A DNA stretch of 64,000 nucleotides, from assembly GCF_900103545.1 (NCBI RefSeq), contig NZ_FNHH01000009.1, forward strand, positions 1 to 64,000, given 5' to 3'. Origin of the DNA: Daejeonella rubra (lineage in GTDB: Bacteria > Bacteroidota > Bacteroidia > Sphingobacteriales > Sphingobacteriaceae). The position numbers were made by a program, and so were the translations under genes. The notes under the pieces are model-generated. The model was not told the origin of the DNA. It did no database searches and worked only from the letters and a program-made list of their open reading frames with translations. Below are positions 33,995-44,701 of the stretch, one piece after another. Numbering within the stretch: position 1 is the stretch's first letter; every line of letters begins with the position of its first letter.

Positions 33995-35446
33995 TTAAAC
34001 TAAAATATCATTAATTACTTTGCCTGAGACATCTGTCAGGCGGTATCTTCTACCTAAATGCTTAAAAATTAACTTTTCATGATTCAGACCCAGTTGATTC
34101 AAAATAGTAGCCTGAAAATCATGTACATGTACCGGATCTTTGACAATATTATACCCGAATTCATCAGTTTCTCCATAAGAAATGCCCGGCTTAATACCAC
34201 CCCCGGCCATCCAGATACTGAAGCAACGCGGATGATGATCACGCCCATAGTTTTCAGCAGTCCATTTTCCCTGGCTGTAATTTGTCCGGCCAAATTCACC
34301 ACCCCATATTACCAGGGTTTCATCCAATAATCCTCTTTGTTTCAGATCTGTGATCAGTGCCGCTGATGCCTGATCTACGTCTTTGGCTTGGGAGGCTATT
34401 TCGGAAGGCAGATTACCATGATGATCCCATCCCTGATGATAGAGCTGAACAAAACGAACCCCATTTTCCGAGAGTTTTCGTGCCAGTAAACAATTGGCAG
34501 CAAAGGTCCCGGGAGTCATTGAATCAGTACCATAGAGTTTAATGATATCATCTGGCTCCTTTGAAAGATCCATAATTTCGGGAACAGCTGTTTGCATACG
34601 GTAGGCCATTTCATATTGCTGGATCTTTGTACTGATCTCCGGATCACCAAATTCTTCGTACGAAATTTGGTTTAATTGTGATACCTGATCAAGAAATTTC
34701 CTGCGTTCAAATTTGTTCATCCCATCAGGATCCCTTAAATAAAGGACAGGATCATCGCCGCTACTGAACTGGACTCCCTGATGAATAGAATCCAGGAAAC
34801 CACTCGACCATAATTTGGAATAAACACCCTGACTATTACCTCTACCCCTCGAAAGTAATACAGTAAAGGAAGGTAGATTTTTATTCTCACTTCCCAGGCC
34901 ATAGCTTAACCAGGAACCCATACTCGGACGATTTCCCTGCTGGGCACCAGTTTGAAAAAATGTTAATGCCGGATCATGGTTGATAGCCTCGGTATGCATT
35001 GATCTGATAATGCAAATATCATCTACAACCTTTGCAGTATATGGAAGCATGTCACTTATCCAGTTTCGTGATTCTCCATATTGCTTGAAATTGGCAAATG
35101 AACCAACCATTGGAAAGGCTGTCTGATTAGCTGTCATGCCGGTAAGACGCTGATTACCTCTGATTGATGAAGGCAGATCCTGACCCATCATTTCCCTCAG
35201 CCTGGGCTTATAGTCAAATAGTTCCAATTGAGAAGGCGCTCCATTCTGAAACAGATAAATTACCCGTTTTGCCTTTGGAGCAAAATGTGGAATACCAGGA
35301 GCCAACCCTGCCTCAGAAGAAGCACCGCTAAAAAGGTCAGGAACAAGTAATGAGCCCAGAGCGGCACTGCCAAGACCTAAACTTAGCCGTGAAAGAAACC
35401 GGCGCCTGTTAAAATTTAATCCATGTTCTAAAAAGTCTTTTTGCAT
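33995..35446 (-). CDS. DUF1501 family protein (cassette B)
   Basis: 483 aa with NRRRFLSRLSLGLGSAALGS at the start (Tat-like) and the DUF1501 set: FQNGAPSQLELFDYKPRL, HTEAINHDPALTFFQTGAQ, QLYHQGWDHHGNLP, WGGEFGRTNYSQGKW and DFQATILNQLGLNHE. Its last part shares long identical stretches with the protein at 2687-4204. It overlaps the preceding cytochrome stop by one base, so translation is coupled. Confidence 0.9.
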   Translation of the reverse strand: MQKDFLEHGLNFNRRRFLSRLSLGLGSAALGSLLVPDLFSGASSEAGLAPGIPHFAPKAKRVIYLFQNGAPSQLELFDYKPRLREMMGQDLPSSIRGNQRLTGMTANQTAFPMVGSFANFKQYGESRNWISDMLPYTAKVVDDICIIRSMHTEAINHDPALTFFQTGAQQGNRPSMGSWLSYGLGSENKNLPSFTVLLSRGRGNSQGVYSKLWSSGFLDSIHQGVQFSSGDDPVLYLRDPDGMNKFERRKFLDQVSQLNQISYEEFGDPEISTKIQQYEMAYRMQTAVPEIMDLSKEPDDIIKLYGTDSMTPGTFAANCLLARKLSENGVRFVQLYHQGWDHHGNLPSEIASQAKDVDQASAALITDLKQRGLLDETLVIWGGEFGRTNYSQGKWTAENYGRDHHPRCFSIWMAGGGIKPGISYGETDEFGYNIVKDPVHVHDFQATILNQLGLNHEKLIFKHLGRRYRLTDVSGKVINDILV

Positions 35447-37770
35447 CAGGATCTGGTTATAGTTTCTTCCAAATTATAGAGTGCAGTAATTACCTGCATC
35501 AATGCAGCTACACTCAATTTATTCAATTTTTCAGGGTTTGGATATTCCCCAATGGAAAGGAGCTTATCTGCCCGGCTCTGTTCCTTCTTAAAGGCAATAA
35601 GTTGGTCATTATAATAGGTACTCAATAATTTAACTTCTTTTTCAGAAGGCTTCCTGCATACGATCAGTCGAAAAGCTTTTATTACTTTTTCCTGAACCTG
35701 AATTGGTTCGACATCCAGTTTCGATGCTAAAACACGTGAGGCTTCAATAACCGTAGGGTCATTCATCATGATTAGAGCCTGAAGCGGTGTATTAGTTTTT
35801 AATCGAACAACCTCGCACTGATCCCTGTTGCTGGCATCGAAAATTCCCATCACAGGAGGTGGAACAGTACGCTTAATGAAGGTATACATTCCTCTGCGAT
35901 ACAGGTCAGAACCATGATCCTGTTTATAGGTTCTCAAAATACCACGGCCTGATGAGGCATTTTCCCATAACCCCCCGGGCTGATAAGGTTTTACACTCGG
36001 ACCGCCGATAGTTTTAATCAGAAGTCCACTGCTTGACAAGATCAAATCCCGCACAAGCTCAGCCTTAATTCGATAGCGGGGTGCTCTGGATAGATATATG
36101 TTTTCCGGGTCAGCCTGTAACTTATCTTTTGAAATTACAGCAGATTGACGATATGTGGCGGATGATACCATTTGTTTAACGAGGCGCTTAATATCCCAGC
36201 CATGTTCCATAAAATCAACGGCGAGCCAATCAAGTAATTCCGGATGCGTTGGAAGTTCACCCTGCATTCCCATATCACCAGCGGTTTTCACGATCCCTCT
36301 GCCAAATATCTCCTGCCAAAGCTGGTTGACAAACACTCTGGATGTTAGTGGATTCTGTTTATCAAATAACCACTTTGCCAGTCCTAATCTATTCTTAGGA
36401 AGTTTATTGTCAAATTCCAATATAGATTTTGGAGTACCCGCAGCAACTTCTTTATCCGGAGCATCATAGGCTCCTCGTTTAAGAATATAAGTCTTTCGAA
36501 GAGTATCACGGTCTGCCATTACAGATACGATCAGCTTGTTGGTGTCCTGCTTATTGATAAACTTAAGTATATTTTTAACCTCATCATTACTGATCTCGAT
36601 CATTGGATTCTTTGCGTAAGTTTCTGGTCCTCCAACTGTTGATTGCAATCCAACCTCCTTGATGTTATTAAAAAATGCATACAGCTGATAATATTCCTTT
36701 TGTGAAAATGGGTCATACTTATGATCATGGCATTGTGCACATTCCATTGTTACACCAATAAGTGCCTTTGAAAAGGTGTTTGTTCTGTCAATTACATACT
36801 GAACCCTATATTCTTCATCAACTACTCCCCCTTCTTCGGTAATTTTGTGATTTCGGTTAAAGCCTGTTGCCAGAATCTGCTCCTTAGTTGCGTTAGGCAT
36901 CAGGTCACCTGCTAACTGAAGTGTAATAAATTTATCGTAGGGTAAATTAGTATTAAACGAATTAATAACCCAGTCGCGCCATGGCCAGGCTGATCGGTAG
37001 CTATCATCCTGAAATCCATGAGAATCGGCATAGCGAGCAACATCCAGCCAATGAAGGGTCATTTTTTCTCCATAGGCGGGGCTTTTAAGCAATTGATCAA
37101 CTGCCTTTTCATAGGCATTTGGACTATTATCAGCCAGAAATTGATTCATCATATCTAAACCGGGAGGCAAGCCTGTTAAATCAAGACTCAGACGTTTTAA
37201 TAAATATTCCTTCTCAGCTTCCTGATTGGGTATCATACTCTTTTGTTCAATTTTGCTTAAAATGAAATGATCAATTTCATTTCTGGGCCATTTGGGATCT
37301 TTTACTTTTGGAAGCGGAGATTTTCTGGGCCTGGTAAAAGACCAATGTGTTTCATATTTGGCACCTTGTCTGATCCATTTTTCGATCAGATCGATCTCCC
37401 GGGAATTTAATTTAAGATTGGATGAAGGCGGAGGCATCAGTATTGAGGTGTCTTTTGAAGAAATTCTCATAAAAACTTCCGACAATTCAGGTTTTCCTGC
37501 AACTATAGCATGTGCTTGGGGATTTTCTTTTAATGCTTTAAAAGCACTTTCCTCATTATCTAAACGGAGGCCAGCTTCACGCTTATTAGCATCCGGACCA
37601 TGACATGAAAAACATTTATCTGAAAGTATCGGCCTGATGTCAAAATTATAGCTTACCTGATCCGGAATTTGTTCTTCAGAACTTTGAGCTCCTCCAATAT
37701 AATTACAGGATTGTACAGTATAAAGTACTGAAACAAGTAAAAACAGAAAATAGTAGATCCTCTTTTTCAT
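35446..37770 (-). CDS. DUF1549/DUF1553 planctomycete-type cytochrome c lipoprotein (cassette B)
   Basis: 774 aa. Lipobox VQSC (Cys22), PSCyt1 haem motif CFSCH (Cys53, Cys56, His57), DUF1549 with a second CxxCH (CAQCHDHKYDPFSQ) and DUF1553 (NRLGLAKWLFDKQNPLTSRV, TNTPLQALIMMNDPTV). It lacks the LamG domain of the cassette A copy, which explains nearly all of the 300-residue difference. First gene of cassette B, divergent from the hybrid sensor kinase at 38131, which may control it. Confidence 0.9.
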   Translation of the reverse strand: MKKRIYYFLFLLVSVLYTVQSCNYIGGAQSSEEQIPDQVSYNFDIRPILSDKCFSCHGPDANKREAGLRLDNEESAFKALKENPQAHAIVAGKPELSEVFMRISSKDTSILMPPPSSNLKLNSREIDLIEKWIRQGAKYETHWSFTRPRKSPLPKVKDPKWPRNEIDHFILSKIEQKSMIPNQEAEKEYLLKRLSLDLTGLPPGLDMMNQFLADNSPNAYEKAVDQLLKSPAYGEKMTLHWLDVARYADSHGFQDDSYRSAWPWRDWVINSFNTNLPYDKFITLQLAGDLMPNATKEQILATGFNRNHKITEEGGVVDEEYRVQYVIDRTNTFSKALIGVTMECAQCHDHKYDPFSQKEYYQLYAFFNNIKEVGLQSTVGGPETYAKNPMIEISNDEVKNILKFINKQDTNKLIVSVMADRDTLRKTYILKRGAYDAPDKEVAAGTPKSILEFDNKLPKNRLGLAKWLFDKQNPLTSRVFVNQLWQEIFGRGIVKTAGDMGMQGELPTHPELLDWLAVDFMEHGWDIKRLVKQMVSSATYRQSAVISKDKLQADPENIYLSRAPRYRIKAELVRDLILSSSGLLIKTIGGPSVKPYQPGGLWENASSGRGILRTYKQDHGSDLYRRGMYTFIKRTVPPPVMGIFDASNRDQCEVVRLKTNTPLQALIMMNDPTVIEASRVLASKLDVEPIQVQEKVIKAFRLIVCRKPSEKEVKLLSTYYNDQLIAFKKEQSRADKLLSIGEYPNPEKLNKLSVAALMQVITALYNLEETITRS

Positions 37771-38130
37771 GAAATGAATAGCTGATTATGCTATGTTTAA
37801 TTTATTTGTCAACTCTAATATACTGAGACCATTAAGTTATATAAAATAAAAAAATACATAGGATATGATTTTCAAAATATAATTATTTAAAGCAAAAAGA
37901 TACAGACCTGAAAATAATTAGACTTAGGGTAATTATATCCACATTTCGGGTAAAATAATACCCAATATTTTATATTTTTAAATCCCTTACATTTTAATAT
38001 TTATACTCAATAGATTGGAAATCACCGCCCAAAGCCTCTATTTATTGAAATAATGAATAAATAATTGATTTGCTTCAATCAGGTCCGGATAATTAATGCA
38101 GGGCATAAGTTTTGTCAATTAATCGGGTCA
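37771..38130. other. Divergent intergenic region between cassette B and the hybrid kinase
   Basis: 360 bp, AT-rich. It should carry promoters in both directions. No palindrome or RNA that I would call. Confidence 0.45.
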
Positions 38131-41100
38131 ATGAAGGTTAAATTTTTTTTTATATTCTTACTTTCTGCTGTCTTATCGGCATTCACGGTCTATTCCCAAA
38201 AACTGACACTAAATCTGAATGCAATAAACAGTTCAAATGACCTTTCTCAACATACTATTCTTGCAATACAAAAAGATAAATTTGGTTTTATTTGGTTTGC
38301 TACACAAGACGGACTTAATAAATATGATGGATTTAAGTTTGAAATTTTCAAGCACTCCTCAAATAATAAGTCTTCATTGCCAGCAAATCATATTCAAAGT
38401 ATTACTGAAGATATAAATGGAAACCTTTGGCTTGGTACAAGAGCCTTTGGAATAAGTAAATTTGTAAGAACTAAAAACATTTTTATCAATTATAGTCATG
38501 AACCTGGTAACTCTAACTCATTAAGCAGTAATAAGGTTAATAAGGTATTTATTGCTAAAGATGGATCACTTTGGATTGGTACAGAATCTGGTCTGAATGT
38601 ATTCGATGAAAAGACTGGAAATTTTCATAAATACTTTAATAAGAACTCAGAAAAAAATAGTCTGAGCAGTTCCAACGTACTTTCAATTTTTGAAGATCAC
38701 CTAAACAATATTTGGGTAGGAACGGATAAAGGTTTAAACCTTTTAAATAAAGATAAAAGAACCTGGAAAAGATTTTCTAATGACGAAATTAAAAATCCTT
38801 CCAATTCCTATATTAATGCTATTGTAGAGGATGATCATAAACAACTCTGGATTGGAACTTCCTATGGTTTAAATCATGTAAATACACTAACAGGCGAGTT
38901 AACATATTATGCTATAGAAAAAGATAAAAATTCATCTAATGGTGTTAATCCTGTTTATGCACTTGCCAGTTCAAGGAATCAAAAAATATGGGTTGGATCC
39001 AATACCACCCTTCAGCTATTTGATATTAGAAATAAAAATGTCATTTCCATTAATGATAATTCAGGAAATGAGAATTTAACTCCCAATGATGGTATATATT
39101 CTTTATTAGAAGATAATTCAGGAATTCTATGGATAGGAACTTCAAGTGAAGGTGTTATTAAATATGACCGAAACTTAACCTATTTTCCTGCTTTTAAGTA
39201 TTCTGTTACCAATACCCCTTCTGCAAAGAATATTGTGAGAGGTATTTCCGAAGACATTAAAGGAAACATCTATTTGGCAACTGATGCAGGGCTGGAATAT
39301 TATAACCGATCAGATGGTTCATATATTTCATTTAAGCATTCCTCTGCTGATGCAGGTAGTCTGACAAGTAACTATACGGCAGCAGTACTGGTCAACAGGA
39401 AAAATACCGGTGTATGGGTAGCAACATCATCCAATGGACTTGATTATCTTGATATCCGTACTGGAAAATTCAAACATTATAAAGCAGGTAAAGGTCAATT
39501 TAACCTGAATACAAATTATACTTATTCATTACTTGAAGATAGAAGCGGAAAGATCTGGATTGGTACAGATGGTGGTGGAGTCAATGTATTTGACCCAGTT
39601 AAAAAAACCTTCACAAAATATATCAATGATAAGAACGATCCAGGGTCAATAGCCGACAATAGTATTCAATATATATATGAAGACAAGCGCGGTCATATCT
39701 GGATTTCCGGATATACAAACGGGCTCAGCATTTTTGATCCTGTCACAGAAAAATTCGCCCATTTAAACACTTCAAATAGTAAACTAAACAGCAATATAAC
39801 AAGTGTTCTATCAGAAGATTCCAAAGGCAATATGTGGATTGGAACTATGGAAAAGGGGCTTAATAAATACAATCTCAAAACAAAAACCTTTGATTCATAT
39901 TCTGAGGATAATGGCCTGAGGAATAACACGATAAACTATATAAGTGAGGACAATAGTGGTTTTATCTGGTTAAGTACGAATCAGGGAGTTGTTAGAATGG
40001 ATCCGGTTAATGAACTTTTCAAGAATTTCGGGAGGTTCAATGGGCTTAAAAGCATGGAGTTTAATATGGCTTCCGGTATCAAATTAAAAAGTGGAGAGAT
40101 AGTATTAGGAAGTATAAATGGATTCAATATTATTGATCCCCAGAATATAAAGTATAACAAAAACAAGCCTAAAATTGCTTTTAGAAGCCTTGAAGTATTA
40201 AATAAAGTTGTGAAGATAGGTGAGGATAATTCTCCTTTAAATGAAAGTCTTATCCTGGCAAAGGAAATAAAATTAAAATATTCACAATCGGTATTTACAA
40301 TATCTTATGCGGCATTGGATTACACCATTTCAGAAAATAACAACTACGCCTACAAACTTGAAGGATTCGATGAGGAATGGAACTATGTTGGAACAGAACG
40401 CAAAGCCACCTATACCAACTTAGATCCAGGAACTTATGTATTCAGACTAAAAGCTTCGAATGAAAACAATATCTGGAATAATGACGGTATCAGCCTCATC
40501 ATTCATATTTCTCCTCCCTATTGGATGACCTGGTGGTTTAGAGGTTTAGTCATTTTATTAGTAATTGGAATCACTTATTTATTTTTCCGGTTTCAGATTA
40601 GTACTGTTCAAAAACAAAAGATCGAATTAGAAAAATTAGTTACCGAACGTACTTCTGAGATCAGCAAACAGGCGGAAAATGTTCAGAGCCTGAACGAAGA
40701 ACTGAAGAAACAAACCGAGATCCTGATTGAGCAAAAGAAGCAGGAACAAAATGCACGGTTTCTCGCTGAAAATTTAAAACAGGAAGCAGAAAAGGCAAAT
40801 CTGGCAAAAAGTACATTTTTGGCTACTATGAGTCATGAGATCAGAACTCCTATGAATGGTGTACTTGGGATGGCTTCTCTGCTAACAGAAACCAAATTAA
40901 CTAAGGTACAAACCGAGTATGCAGAGTCCATCAAAGAAAGTGGTAAGTCCCTGTTAACAGTTATAAATGATGTACTTGATTTTTCAAAGATCGAATCAGG
41001 AAAGTTTGAATTAGACGAGCATACCTTTACTTTAAGAAAGGTTATTGAAGACGTGTTTTTGCTGTTTGAACTTAAGATCAAGAAATCAGGGGTTAAACTT

Positions 41101-41973
41101 AGATATCGCATTGATGAATCAATTTCTGAACATTTATGCAGTGATAGCTTACGTCTTAGACAAATACTGCTCAATTTGGTTGGTAATGCGGTAAAATTCA
41201 CAGTCAAAGGAGAAATATTTATCGATGTTAGTTTGAATAGTAGGACAAATGATGGACAGGATATTTGTTTTGTAATAAAGGATACCGGTATAGGAATTCC
41301 TGAAGATCAGCATTACAATTTGTTTAAGGCATTTCATCAGCTAGATTCCTCGATAAGCCGTAAATATGGCGGCACAGGATTGGGGCTTGTTATTTGTGAA
41401 CGTCTTGTTAAAATGATGAACGGCAATATTCATATTCAAAGTACCAAAGATGTAGGTACCAGTGTAATATTTAATATTTTTTGCAAAGAGGCATTCAAGG
41501 AAAATGATTCAAAAAAAGGAACCATCATTGAAAATTCACACAAAACAAAAGATGGGATCATCCTGCAGCATAAATTTGCATCTGAACATCCATTTAATAT
41601 TCTGGTGGCAGAAGATAATTTAATGAATCAAAAATTGATCCTTATGATCCTGAATAAGCTTGGATATAACCCTGATCTGGCATCTGATGGTCAGGAGACT
41701 CTGGAAATGATGCAATTAAAAAATTATGATCTGGTTTTAATGGATATGCAAATGCCCAACATGGATGGTTTAGAGGCTACCAGATTAATCAGAAGTCTAT
41801 ATGGTGAAAAGCCCAATATTATTATTTTAACTGCTAATTCATCAAATGAAGATAGAGAAAGCTGTTTGAATGCTGGTGCAAATAGCTTTTTAACAAAACC
41901 TATTGATCTAAAGCTCCTGGTTCAAAGTCTTCAGGAACTTTACCATCATCATCTTCAGAAAGTATCACTATAA
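38131..41973 (+). CDS. Hybrid two-component sensor: Reg_prop propeller, histidine kinase, receiver
   Basis: 1280 aa from the ATG at 38131, which opens a signal peptide (MKVKFFFIFLLSAVLSAFTV); the frame upstream has no ATG. A double Reg_prop propeller (repeats of IWIGT/LWIGT and GLN) and a Y_Y_Y domain (YAYKLEGFDEEWNYVGTERK) form the periplasmic sensor. One TM segment follows (WFRGLVILLVIGITYLFF), then HisKA (TMSHEIRTPMNG), HATPase (LLNLVGNAVKF, DTGIGIPED, GGTGLGLVI) and a receiver (LMDMQMPNMDG, LTKPID). The AraC-type HTH common in HTCS proteins is absent. The DNA-binding partner must be elsewhere. Confidence 0.92.
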   Translation: MKVKFFFIFLLSAVLSAFTVYSQKLTLNLNAINSSNDLSQHTILAIQKDKFGFIWFATQDGLNKYDGFKFEIFKHSSNNKSSLPANHIQSITEDINGNLWLGTRAFGISKFVRTKNIFINYSHEPGNSNSLSSNKVNKVFIAKDGSLWIGTESGLNVFDEKTGNFHKYFNKNSEKNSLSSSNVLSIFEDHLNNIWVGTDKGLNLLNKDKRTWKRFSNDEIKNPSNSYINAIVEDDHKQLWIGTSYGLNHVNTLTGELTYYAIEKDKNSSNGVNPVYALASSRNQKIWVGSNTTLQLFDIRNKNVISINDNSGNENLTPNDGIYSLLEDNSGILWIGTSSEGVIKYDRNLTYFPAFKYSVTNTPSAKNIVRGISEDIKGNIYLATDAGLEYYNRSDGSYISFKHSSADAGSLTSNYTAAVLVNRKNTGVWVATSSNGLDYLDIRTGKFKHYKAGKGQFNLNTNYTYSLLEDRSGKIWIGTDGGGVNVFDPVKKTFTKYINDKNDPGSIADNSIQYIYEDKRGHIWISGYTNGLSIFDPVTEKFAHLNTSNSKLNSNITSVLSEDSKGNMWIGTMEKGLNKYNLKTKTFDSYSEDNGLRNNTINYISEDNSGFIWLSTNQGVVRMDPVNELFKNFGRFNGLKSMEFNMASGIKLKSGEIVLGSINGFNIIDPQNIKYNKNKPKIAFRSLEVLNKVVKIGEDNSPLNESLILAKEIKLKYSQSVFTISYAALDYTISENNNYAYKLEGFDEEWNYVGTERKATYTNLDPGTYVFRLKASNENNIWNNDGISLIIHISPPYWMTWWFRGLVILLVIGITYLFFRFQISTVQKQKIELEKLVTERTSEISKQAENVQSLNEELKKQTEILIEQKKQEQNARFLAENLKQEAEKANLAKSTFLATMSHEIRTPMNGVLGMASLLTETKLTKVQTEYAESIKESGKSLLTVINDVLDFSKIESGKFELDEHTFTLRKVIEDVFLLFELKIKKSGVKLRYRIDESISEHLCSDSLRLRQILLNLVGNAVKFTVKGEIFIDVSLNSRTNDGQDICFVIKDTGIGIPEDQHYNLFKAFHQLDSSISRKYGGTGLGLVICERLVKMMNGNIHIQSTKDVGTSVIFNIFCKEAFKENDSKKGTIIENSHKTKDGIILQHKFASEHPFNILVAEDNLMNQKLILMILNKLGYNPDLASDGQETLEMMQLKNYDLVLMDMQMPNMDGLEATRLIRSLYGEKPNIIILTANSSNEDRESCLNAGANSFLTKPIDLKLLVQSLQELYHHHLQKVSL

Positions 41974-42120
41974 TTATATTGGGAAACATCTTTAAAAATG
42001 ACACACGGTAGAAATACTTTTGTGAATTCCCTCTTTATTAAATTAAACCTATCATGAACTTTGTTTTTAAAAAAACATGCTGAAGAATTAAAAAAAACGA
42101 TCTGTTTTTTAGCGAATATT

Positions 42121-43398
42121 TTATTTTCCAAATCTTTTAATCACTTCCTTTTCAAGCCACTCCCTATGTGCCGGATGTGAAATCCCAATCAGAGCCATAG
42201 CTCTTTGTCTCAAATTTTTGCCGAATAAATAAGCTACTCCATATTCTGTGACCACATAATGCACATGTGCTCTGGTAGTTACCACTCCCGCTCCTTCTTT
42301 TAAAAATGGAACGATCTTAGATTCCCCGTTTTTTGTTGTGGATGCCAAAGCAATAATGGGCTTGCCTCCTTCAGATAAAGCAGCACCTCTCATAAAGTCA
42401 ATTTGTCCGCCTACTCCTGAATATTGATAAGTCCCTATCGAGTCAGAACAAATCTGACCGGTAAGGTCTATCTCAATGGCCGAATTGATGGCTACAGCCT
42501 TAGGGTTAGTTCGTATTATCTTGGTATCATTAACATAATCAATTTCCAAAAACACTACCTGAGGATTATCATCTACAAAATCATATAATTTACGTGTACC
42601 AATGGCAAATCCTGTAACGATCTTTCCTCTGTGTTTTTTCTTGTATTTATTATTAACTACACCACTTTCAACAAGTGGAATTACACCATCTGAAAACATT
42701 TCAGTATGAATCCCCAGATCTTTATGGTTTGTCAGGCAGGAAAGAACTGCATCTGGAATTGCTCCAATACCCATTTGCAAAGTGGATCCATCTTCAATGA
42801 GTCCGGCGCAGTAACGCCCGATGGTCATGGTACCTTCATCCACTCTGGAGCTATAACTTACTTCAGGCAGAGCTTCATTTACCTGAACAAGCGTATGAAT
42901 CTCACTGATATGAATTATCCCATCACCGTGTGTGCGTGGCATCTGAGTGTTAACCTGTGCAATGATATTTTTCGCATATTTCACAGCTGATCTGGCAATA
43001 TCCACGGACGTACCTAAAGAACAAAATCCATGTTTATCCGGTGGAGAAACGTGAATCAAGGCAATATCCAGAGGTAAAATATTTTTCTCAAACAATAAGG
43101 GTATCTCACTCAGGAAAACAGGAATATAATCGCCAAAATCACTATTAACTATAGTCCGTACATTTTGTGAAACGAAAAGTGAATTAATAAAAAAGCTTTT
43201 CCCAAAATCCGGATGATTGAACACATTATCTCCTAAAGTTGTTATACTAACTAATTCAACGTTCTTTAGTTCTCCACTCCTCTTTAAAAGTGCCTTCAGC
43301 AGATTTAAAGGAGTAGCAGCGCTACCATGGACAAAAACCCGATGTCCACTTTGAATAAATTTGACAGCATCTTCTGCTGATTGATATTTTATTTCCAT
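42121..43398 (-). CDS. Acetyl-CoA hydrolase/transferase family CoA-transferase
   Basis: 425 aa. N-terminal half VFVHGSAATPLNLLKALL and IHVSPPDKHGFCSLGTSVD; C-terminal half GIHTEMFSDGVIPLVESG, with the Glu expected to carry the covalent CoA, then QIDFMRGAALSEGGKPIIAL and THVVTEYGVAYLFGKNLRQ-type ending (YVVTEYGVAYLF). The nearest characterised relatives are 4-hydroxybutyrate or succinate:acetate CoA-transferases. Downstream of the envelope transport genes in the same direction, 136 bp away, probably a separate unit. Confidence 0.9.
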   Translation of the reverse strand: MEIKYQSAEDAVKFIQSGHRVFVHGSAATPLNLLKALLKRSGELKNVELVSITTLGDNVFNHPDFGKSFFINSLFVSQNVRTIVNSDFGDYIPVFLSEIPLLFEKNILPLDIALIHVSPPDKHGFCSLGTSVDIARSAVKYAKNIIAQVNTQMPRTHGDGIIHISEIHTLVQVNEALPEVSYSSRVDEGTMTIGRYCAGLIEDGSTLQMGIGAIPDAVLSCLTNHKDLGIHTEMFSDGVIPLVESGVVNNKYKKKHRGKIVTGFAIGTRKLYDFVDDNPQVVFLEIDYVNDTKIIRTNPKAVAINSAIEIDLTGQICSDSIGTYQYSGVGGQIDFMRGAALSEGGKPIIALASTTKNGESKIVPFLKEGAGVVTTRAHVHYVVTEYGVAYLFGKNLRQRAMALIGISHPAHREWLEKEVIKRFGK

Positions 43399-43534
43399 TT
43401 TTCTTTATAAACCAAACCCAGGCTAATATCTTAATTATAAACATCAGCTAACTATGCAGCCTTTGAAAAATCCCTATTGCTCATGCAGGTTTTTTGTTGA
43501 TTATGAATGCACTTAATTAGTTCAATTTACAAAC

Positions 43535-44686
43535 TCAGAAATTCCACTTTGCCCGAACAAATCCCTGATGATTCACCGCTTTAAAATCTGTATTTAATTC
43601 AGCGAAAAATGATTGCCAAACAAAGTTCATATCTAAATTTGTTGCTAAATTATATTGCAAAGATGGGTAAAGAATTAACAAATTGGTTCCTGGAGAATAG
43701 AGTGCAGTACAATTAACTGATAATAAAGGATTTATCTCTTTTGCAACACTGATTAAAGAATTCCATTTCGTTGGCATCAGATTTTCAGGTGAGAGTCTGA
43801 GATCAATCTGATTCCAATCAGTAACAGATTCTGATAAACCCATGTTAAAGTACAAAAATCCTGCGCTCAGATACCAGCCATTTTTAAACATATAATCACC
43901 TTCAATTACCATATTGACATGACCTGTTGTTCCTTTTTGGGGCAAAAAATATTGAACTTCCCCTTTAAATCCAGCGTCCTGTATGTAACCTGCCCAACCA
44001 GCTCCCGCTGTTAGCCTATTTTTATATGATCCACCAATAAACTGAATATCGTAGTTCAATTTATTCAAGGAATATTTCAATGCAACTATCTGTTCAGCCT
44101 TACCTGTATTAGCATAAGCAATTTCAAGACCACTCCTATTCTCAAATGCATACTGGACATTGGCACCATCAATACCGGCTCTTTCTTCGTAATCAAAATC
44201 TAAAAAATTAAAGGCATTAAAAATATCGTTCGGATTCCAGGTGCTCGTGACACCCCAATTGATTCGTTGTCTTCCAATTCTGATGTTCAATCCGGCATCC
44301 GCATAATTAATATTTAAACGTTCAATATTTGTATGCAATACCATTGAGCTATTTAGTTTCCAGGCCTTTTGTAAGTTTAATTTCTCATTATTATTTCTCA
44401 GGAACGACTCAAAACCAGGGATGCGCTTCACTTCTCCACCCCAAAACAGACGAGTTCTGATTTCTGTTGTGGCTGTAAATTTTTCAAAAGGAATATACTT
44501 GAAATTCAATCGGTTATGAACAATATTTCCGAAATAACTATCGCTAAACTTTCCTTTAAAATGAACTGACTGAAGATCTTTGATATAACCATTGACAAGG
44601 AATTTATCAGATACAGTTGTACTATCTTGTCCCAGAACCCTGGAACTCAATAATACATAGCCTAACACCTGTATCCACTTTCTCAT
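43535..44686 (-). CDS. Outer-membrane beta-barrel protein of the envelope transport cluster
   Basis: 383 aa with a signal peptide ending near VLGQ. The mature chain is built from amphipathic strands and ends in an aromatic strand (HQGFVRAKWNF), the OMP signature. RIGRQRINWGVTSTWNPNDIFN with FNFLDFDYEERAGIDG recalls porin-like DUF1302-type barrels that partner with LolA-like proteins and ABC exporters in other phyla. Follows the ATPase by 15 bp, so it is the last gene of that operon and is the likely outer-membrane stage. Confidence 0.75.
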   Translation of the reverse strand: MRKWIQVLGYVLLSSRVLGQDSTTVSDKFLVNGYIKDLQSVHFKGKFSDSYFGNIVHNRLNFKYIPFEKFTATTEIRTRLFWGGEVKRIPGFESFLRNNNEKLNLQKAWKLNSSMVLHTNIERLNINYADAGLNIRIGRQRINWGVTSTWNPNDIFNAFNFLDFDYEERAGIDGANVQYAFENRSGLEIAYANTGKAEQIVALKYSLNKLNYDIQFIGGSYKNRLTAGAGWAGYIQDAGFKGEVQYFLPQKGTTGHVNMVIEGDYMFKNGWYLSAGFLYFNMGLSESVTDWNQIDLRLSPENLMPTKWNSLISVAKEINPLLSVNCTALYSPGTNLLILYPSLQYNLATNLDMNFVWQSFFAELNTDFKAVNHQGFVRAKWNF

Positions 44687-44701
44687 TTTAATGGTAGGTT
44701 T

